Assembly: GCA_963760285.1 (NCBI GenBank)
Contig: CAVXCI010000003.1
Coordinates: 372,001-436,000, forward strand
Length of the DNA stretch: 64,000 bases
Source of the DNA: PALSA-278 sp963760285
GTDB lineage: Bacteria > Acidobacteriota > Terriglobia > Acidiferrales > UBA7541
Reading direction: 5' to 3'
The translations under genes and the position numbers were made by a program. The notes below the pieces were generated by a model that worked only from the letters and a program-made list of their open reading frames with translations, was not told where the DNA came from and ran no database searches. Positions 60,798 to 64,000 of this stretch are shown here, one piece after another; the stretch's first letter is position 1; every line of letters begins with the position of its first letter.

Positions 60798-62228
60798 CTA
60801 TTTCAGCACAATGAATGGCACATTGCTGGAAAGAGTGCCGCCGGGCAGTTTCACTTCCACTTCCCCGGTGGTCGCGCCTTTGGGTACCGTTGCTATAATC
60901 AGGGTCTTGGATTTCACCGTGAAGATCGCCGTCTTGCCATTAAACGTCACGCTTTTCACGCTGCTGAAATCCGTCCCCAGAATTCCCACCTTTGTTCCCA
61001 CCGCACTCGCTCCGGGAATCGTCCGGACGAACGGCCCCAGCCCGACGTCAATACTGAACGCCGTTCCCGCGTTGTATTCTCCGCACGCGGGCGCCGTTCC
61101 ATAGAAGCCTCCGTCTGTGCCCTGGTACAACCCTCCCGTGGGAAAGCCCCCATCCGTGCAAATCTGCACGCAAAAGTCGTGGAGCGTGGTCAGCGTTCCG
61201 GTGGGAGTAATGCTGAAGATCGTCCCGTATCCACTGGTCCCGCCCTCAAACGTCGTTCCATAGAAATTCCCATCCGTGCCACGCGTCACTCCGGCTACCG
61301 GAAGACCGCCGTCGGTCGTGTAGCTGAACGTGTGCAACGTGGTCAGCGCGCCAGACGGTGTGATCATGAAAACCGTGCCGCAGCCTCCCGCGCACTCGGC
61401 GCTGCCGCCGCCCTCATACGTCGTGCCGTAGAGACTGCCATCCGGCCCCTGGATCAGCTGCGCAGTAGGCTGCGCGCCATCCGTGCAATTGGTCTGGGTG
61501 CAGAAACTGTAAAGAGTTGTCAGCTTGCCGCCCGGCGTGATGGCAAACACCGTTCCGTAGCCATTCGCGCCGCCATACTGTGTTGTGCCGTAGAAATTTC
61601 CACTTGTTGCCTGCACCAGGCCCGCGTAGGGACTGGAACCGTCCGCCTTGGTAAAACTGTGCAGCGTGGTCAGCGCGCCGGAGAGTGTGATCCTGAATAC
61701 CGTTCCATCGCCGTTTGTTCCACCCTGCTGCGTTGTCCCGTAGAGATTTCCATCGCTTCCCTGGATCAACGCTCCCAGCGGCACCGAGCCGTCTGGACAT
61801 CCGGATTGCAGGCAAAAAGCGTACAAAGTGCTCACCGCCCCGGCCGGAGTGATCTTGAAGATCGTGTCGCCAAATGTTGTCCCGTAGAGATTTCCATCCG
61901 TGGCCTGAATCACGCCCGCGACCGGCTCCGCGCCATCCGCCCCATCGAAGCTGTAATCGAAGGTCAGGTTTCCGCCCGGAGTGAGCGCAAAGATCGAGCC
62001 CTCTTCGCTGGGGCCGCCTTGCAGCGTGGTTCCATAAAGCTGCCCATTCGCCGCCTGAAAGATGGGCGATTCCGGCTCGTAACCATCCGCGAAGTCGAAG
62101 CTATACAGCGAAGTAAAGGTCACCGCAGGCGGCGCTGCACTTTTTGTCTGTGCAGGCAAGGCCACGGGGGCTGCCGCCCAAACCAATGAAATGAGGCAGG
62201 CTCTTGCAATCCAGGTATTAGCGTTCAT
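60798..62228 (-). CDS. exported seven-repeat beta-propeller + IPT/TIG protein (second array, second gene)
   Basis: 476 residues; CAGGAGACCAAG before the ATG. Signal peptide NTWIARACLISLVWAAAPV ending ALPAQ. Seven motifs (GQLYGTTLQGG, GNLYGTTFGD, GNLYGTTQQGG, GNFYGTTQYGG, GSLYGTTYEGG, GNFYGTTFEGG, GGFYGTAPACG); the second blade is shortened as in the first gene of the other array. TIG domain of the TVKSKTLIIATVPKGATTGE type, almost the same as in its upstream neighbour. C-terminus SSNVPFIVLK. Gap to the upstream gene 40 bases. Confidence 0.83.
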   Translation of the reverse strand: MNANTWIARACLISLVWAAAPVALPAQTKSAAPPAVTFTSLYSFDFADGYEPESPIFQAANGQLYGTTLQGGPSEEGSIFALTPGGNLTFDYSFDGADGAEPVAGVIQATDGNLYGTTFGDTIFKITPAGAVSTLYAFCLQSGCPDGSVPLGALIQGSDGNLYGTTQQGGTNGDGTVFRITLSGALTTLHSFTKADGSSPYAGLVQATSGNFYGTTQYGGANGYGTVFAITPGGKLTTLYSFCTQTNCTDGAQPTAQLIQGPDGSLYGTTYEGGGSAECAGGCGTVFMITPSGALTTLHTFSYTTDGGLPVAGVTRGTDGNFYGTTFEGGTSGYGTIFSITPTGTLTTLHDFCVQICTDGGFPTGGLYQGTDGGFYGTAPACGEYNAGTAFSIDVGLGPFVRTIPGASAVGTKVGILGTDFSSVKSVTFNGKTAIFTVKSKTLIIATVPKGATTGEVEVKLPGGTLSSNVPFIVLK

Positions 62229-62268
62229 CTTGGTCTCCTGTGCGCAAATTCATAACTCTCACCACTGA

Positions 62269-63669
62269 TTATTTCAGAACATAAAATGGCACGTTGCTGG
62301 AAAGCGTGCCGCCGGGCAGTTTCACTTCCACTTCCCCGGTGGTCGCGCCTTTGGGCACTGTGGCGATAATCAGCGTTTTCGATTTCGCTGTAAAACTCGC
62401 CGTCTTGCCATTAAACGTCACGCTCTTCGCGCCCGTAAAATCGCTCCCTAAGATCCCCACCTTCGCCCCCACCTTTCCCGCGCCGGGAAGAGTCCTGACA
62501 AACGGGCCGAGGCCCACGGAAAGGCTGAAGACCGTACCGCAGCCCAGAGAGCACGTGTTGTTGGCCCCGCCGAATGTTGTCCCGTAGAAGTTCCCATTTG
62601 TGTCCTGGGCCACGGCCGCGTAAGGAAAGGCGCCGTCCGTGTTGTCGAAGCTATGCAGCGTGGTCAGCGTGCCGCCGGCGGTTATGGCGAAGACCGTGCC
62701 ATAGCCGGTGGTCCCGCCATAGTAAGTCGTCCCGTAAAAATTCCCATCCGTGCCCTGGACCAGCGCCGCCACGGGCGTGGCGCCATCGGTGTCGCCGAAG
62801 CTGTGCAGCGTGGTCAGCGTGCCACCGGTGGTGATGGTGAAGATCGTGCCGTAGCCGATGCTTCCGCCCTCCTCCGTTGCCCCGTAGAGAAGCCCGCTGG
62901 TGGACTGCATCAGCCCCGCATAGGGTAACGAGCCGTCTGGCCCCGCGAAGGTATGCAGCGTGGTCAGCGTCCCGCCTGGTGTGATGGTGAAGACCGTGCC
63001 ATCGCTGTTGGCCCCGCCATCGTACGCAGTCCCGTAGAAGTTTCCGTTGGTGGCCTGGACCAGCCCCGCCACCGGGCCTCCGCCCTCCGTGTAAAAGTCG
63101 AAGCTGTGCAAGGTGGTCAGCGTGCCGCCCGGCGTAATTCGGAACACGGTACCGAATCCGTTGGCTCCGCCACCGCTCGTCGTGCCGTAAAAATTCCCAT
63201 CGATGCCCTGGATCAGCGCCCCCTGGGAGTTGGAGCCGTCCGTCCCGTCGAAGCTGTGCAGCACCGTCAGCGCGCCATTCGATGTGATCTTGAAGATCGT
63301 CCCGCAGCCGCCGCGGCAGTTTGCGCTGGCCCCGCCTTCGAATGTTGTTCCGTAGAAGTCCGCATCGGTGGCCTGGATGAGTCCCGCAACAACAAGGGCG
63401 CCGTCCGCGCCCTCAAAACTGTGCAGCATGGTCAGCGTGCCGGTTGTGGTGATTGCGAAGACCGTGCCATCGCTGCTGGCTCCGCCCTCGAATGTGGTTC
63501 CGTAGATCTTCCCATTGGCGCCCTGCACCAGCGGCGCTTCGGGATATTGGCCGTCCGTCCCGTCGAAGCTGTGCAGACTGGTGAATGTCTGCGCAGGCAA
63601 GGCCACCACCGCCGTTGCCCACAATAGAAAAACACCGCACGCCCTCTTGCCCCATTTGAGTTTGTTCAT
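62269..63669 (-). CDS. exported seven-repeat beta-propeller + IPT/TIG protein (second array, first gene)
   Basis: 466 residues from the ATG at 63667-63669 (GAGGAGACAAC upstream); the frame is open 22 codons further. Signal peptide MNKLKWGKRACGVFLLWATA ending VALPAQ. Seven motifs, the most regular blades of all members, with only two cysteine pairs (NCRGGCGTIF, CSLGCGTVF). TIG domain with TAKSKTLIIATVPKGATTGE, end SSNVPFYVLK. It is first of three cotranscribed-looking genes. Its leader is nearly the same as that of the 15.7 kb gene in the first array (MGKLNWATKAC). Confidence 0.83.
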   Translation of the reverse strand: MNKLKWGKRACGVFLLWATAVVALPAQTFTSLHSFDGTDGQYPEAPLVQGANGKIYGTTFEGGASSDGTVFAITTTGTLTMLHSFEGADGALVVAGLIQATDADFYGTTFEGGASANCRGGCGTIFKITSNGALTVLHSFDGTDGSNSQGALIQGIDGNFYGTTSGGGANGFGTVFRITPGGTLTTLHSFDFYTEGGGPVAGLVQATNGNFYGTAYDGGANSDGTVFTITPGGTLTTLHTFAGPDGSLPYAGLMQSTSGLLYGATEEGGSIGYGTIFTITTGGTLTTLHSFGDTDGATPVAALVQGTDGNFYGTTYYGGTTGYGTVFAITAGGTLTTLHSFDNTDGAFPYAAVAQDTNGNFYGTTFGGANNTCSLGCGTVFSLSVGLGPFVRTLPGAGKVGAKVGILGSDFTGAKSVTFNGKTASFTAKSKTLIIATVPKGATTGEVEVKLPGGTLSSNVPFYVLK

Positions 63670-64000
63670 GTTGTCTCCTCGCTGCTCTTCGCGGCACGCA
63701 TCTGAAATTGTAGAACCCTGAGGGAAATAGTACATCTGTTCGGCGCCGGCCAGACCGAGTTTTGTGCCAGGGCGGGCGAGAGAGTCCTTTTGCCTCTGCT
63801 TAGGATTTTGAATTCAGACGGGGTGAAAGCCGGGGCCGCGGGCAGGTGGTGGTCGCCATTGATGGCCACGTCCACGCGGAATTCCTTGCGAACGTGGGCG
63901 CAGCATGGCCGACCTCGCGGCAGGGACTATTTTTCGCGAAGCGAGGAGCGATACGGAAGGCTGAAATGCGGGGAAAATGAGAAGTCAAAAGTGTCCCCAT
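63670..64000. other. upstream region of the second array, window end
   Basis: 331 bases without a convincing gene. A minus-strand frame covers 63800-64000 but has no ribosome binding site or family resemblance and runs off the edge. The promoter of the array should lie in 63670-63760; only a TACAAT-like -10 without a good -35 is visible. Confidence 0.3.

Noticed and set aside
60741..62189. 482-codon plus-strand frame opposite the second array
   Set aside because: Shadow of the repeat-coding minus strand; no start signal and no family resemblance.
63800..64000. Partial gene on the minus strand at the right edge
   Set aside because: Composition and lack of start signal or motif do not support coding; too short to judge.

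Overview
The window reads as a chromosomal segment of a soil-type Acidobacteriota bacterium, probably Terriglobia. This rests on gene content, not on any database search: exported YGTT-repeat (TIGR03803-like) proteins ending in an IPT/TIG domain, two adjacent DUF507 genes, a BshB1-like deacetylase, a cytochrome bc operon coupled to a multiheme cytochrome c, and a BIG2-repeat protein. No rRNA, CRISPR array, integrase or intact transposase was seen.

Layout. 1-4.8 kb is the end of a phage late module on the + strand: virion proteins, one carrying a C-terminal Hint (intein-like) domain, small membrane proteins and an SLT-type lysozyme. 4.8-5.5 kb is gene-poor with one good promoter. 5.5-8.7 kb holds housekeeping genes on the - strand (DsbA-like, nadE, erpA). 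8.8-21.1 kb is a tandem - strand array of seven paralogous exported seven-repeat proteins plus an upstream secreted protein with a PEP-CTERM-like tail; an inverted, frameshifted scrap of an eighth paralogue lies at its edge. 21.5-23.1 kb has an NAD-type isocitrate dehydrogenase and a dicluster ferredoxin. 23.1-33.6 kb is a - strand respiratory block: Rieske protein, cytochrome b6-like, subunit IV-like, an eight-haem cytochrome c, a copper-protein-like lipoprotein, then ctaA, ctaB, a small membrane protein, DUF420 and a HEAT-like protein. 33.8-46.2 kb is mixed housekeeping (PilZ/Sel1 protein, M1 aminopeptidase, MscS channel, LRV-repeat protein, metallo-beta-lactamase fold hydrolase, YgfZ, a lone nuoB, XdhC and MocA). 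46.2-57.6 kb holds a NifU-like scaffold, a 1280-residue BIG2 protein, a BtuF-like protein, a Nudix hydrolase, E1 alpha/beta of a 2-oxoacid dehydrogenase, an SDR, BshB1 and an M48 protease. 57.9-58.9 kb has two DUF507 genes and tRNA-Val and tRNA-Asp. 59.3-63.7 kb is a second array of three seven-repeat proteins.

The most striking system is the pair of arrays. By my count every member, including the divergent one without a TIG domain, has exactly seven YGTT-type motifs, which predicts a closed seven-bladed beta-propeller. Members share a signal peptide style and, except one, a TIG domain ending in PFYVLK. TIG sequence types are interleaved between neighbours, and one pair of tails is nearly identical at DNA level, suggesting recombination among paralogues.

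Reading-frame quality is uneven. Single-base indels are clustered at 22.8-27.6 kb and 52.6-52.95 kb, with isolated ones near 17.95 and 29.4 kb. Conserved motifs persist in the shifted frames, so sequence error or very recent inactivation are both possible. These loci are reported as reconstructed genes with that caveat.
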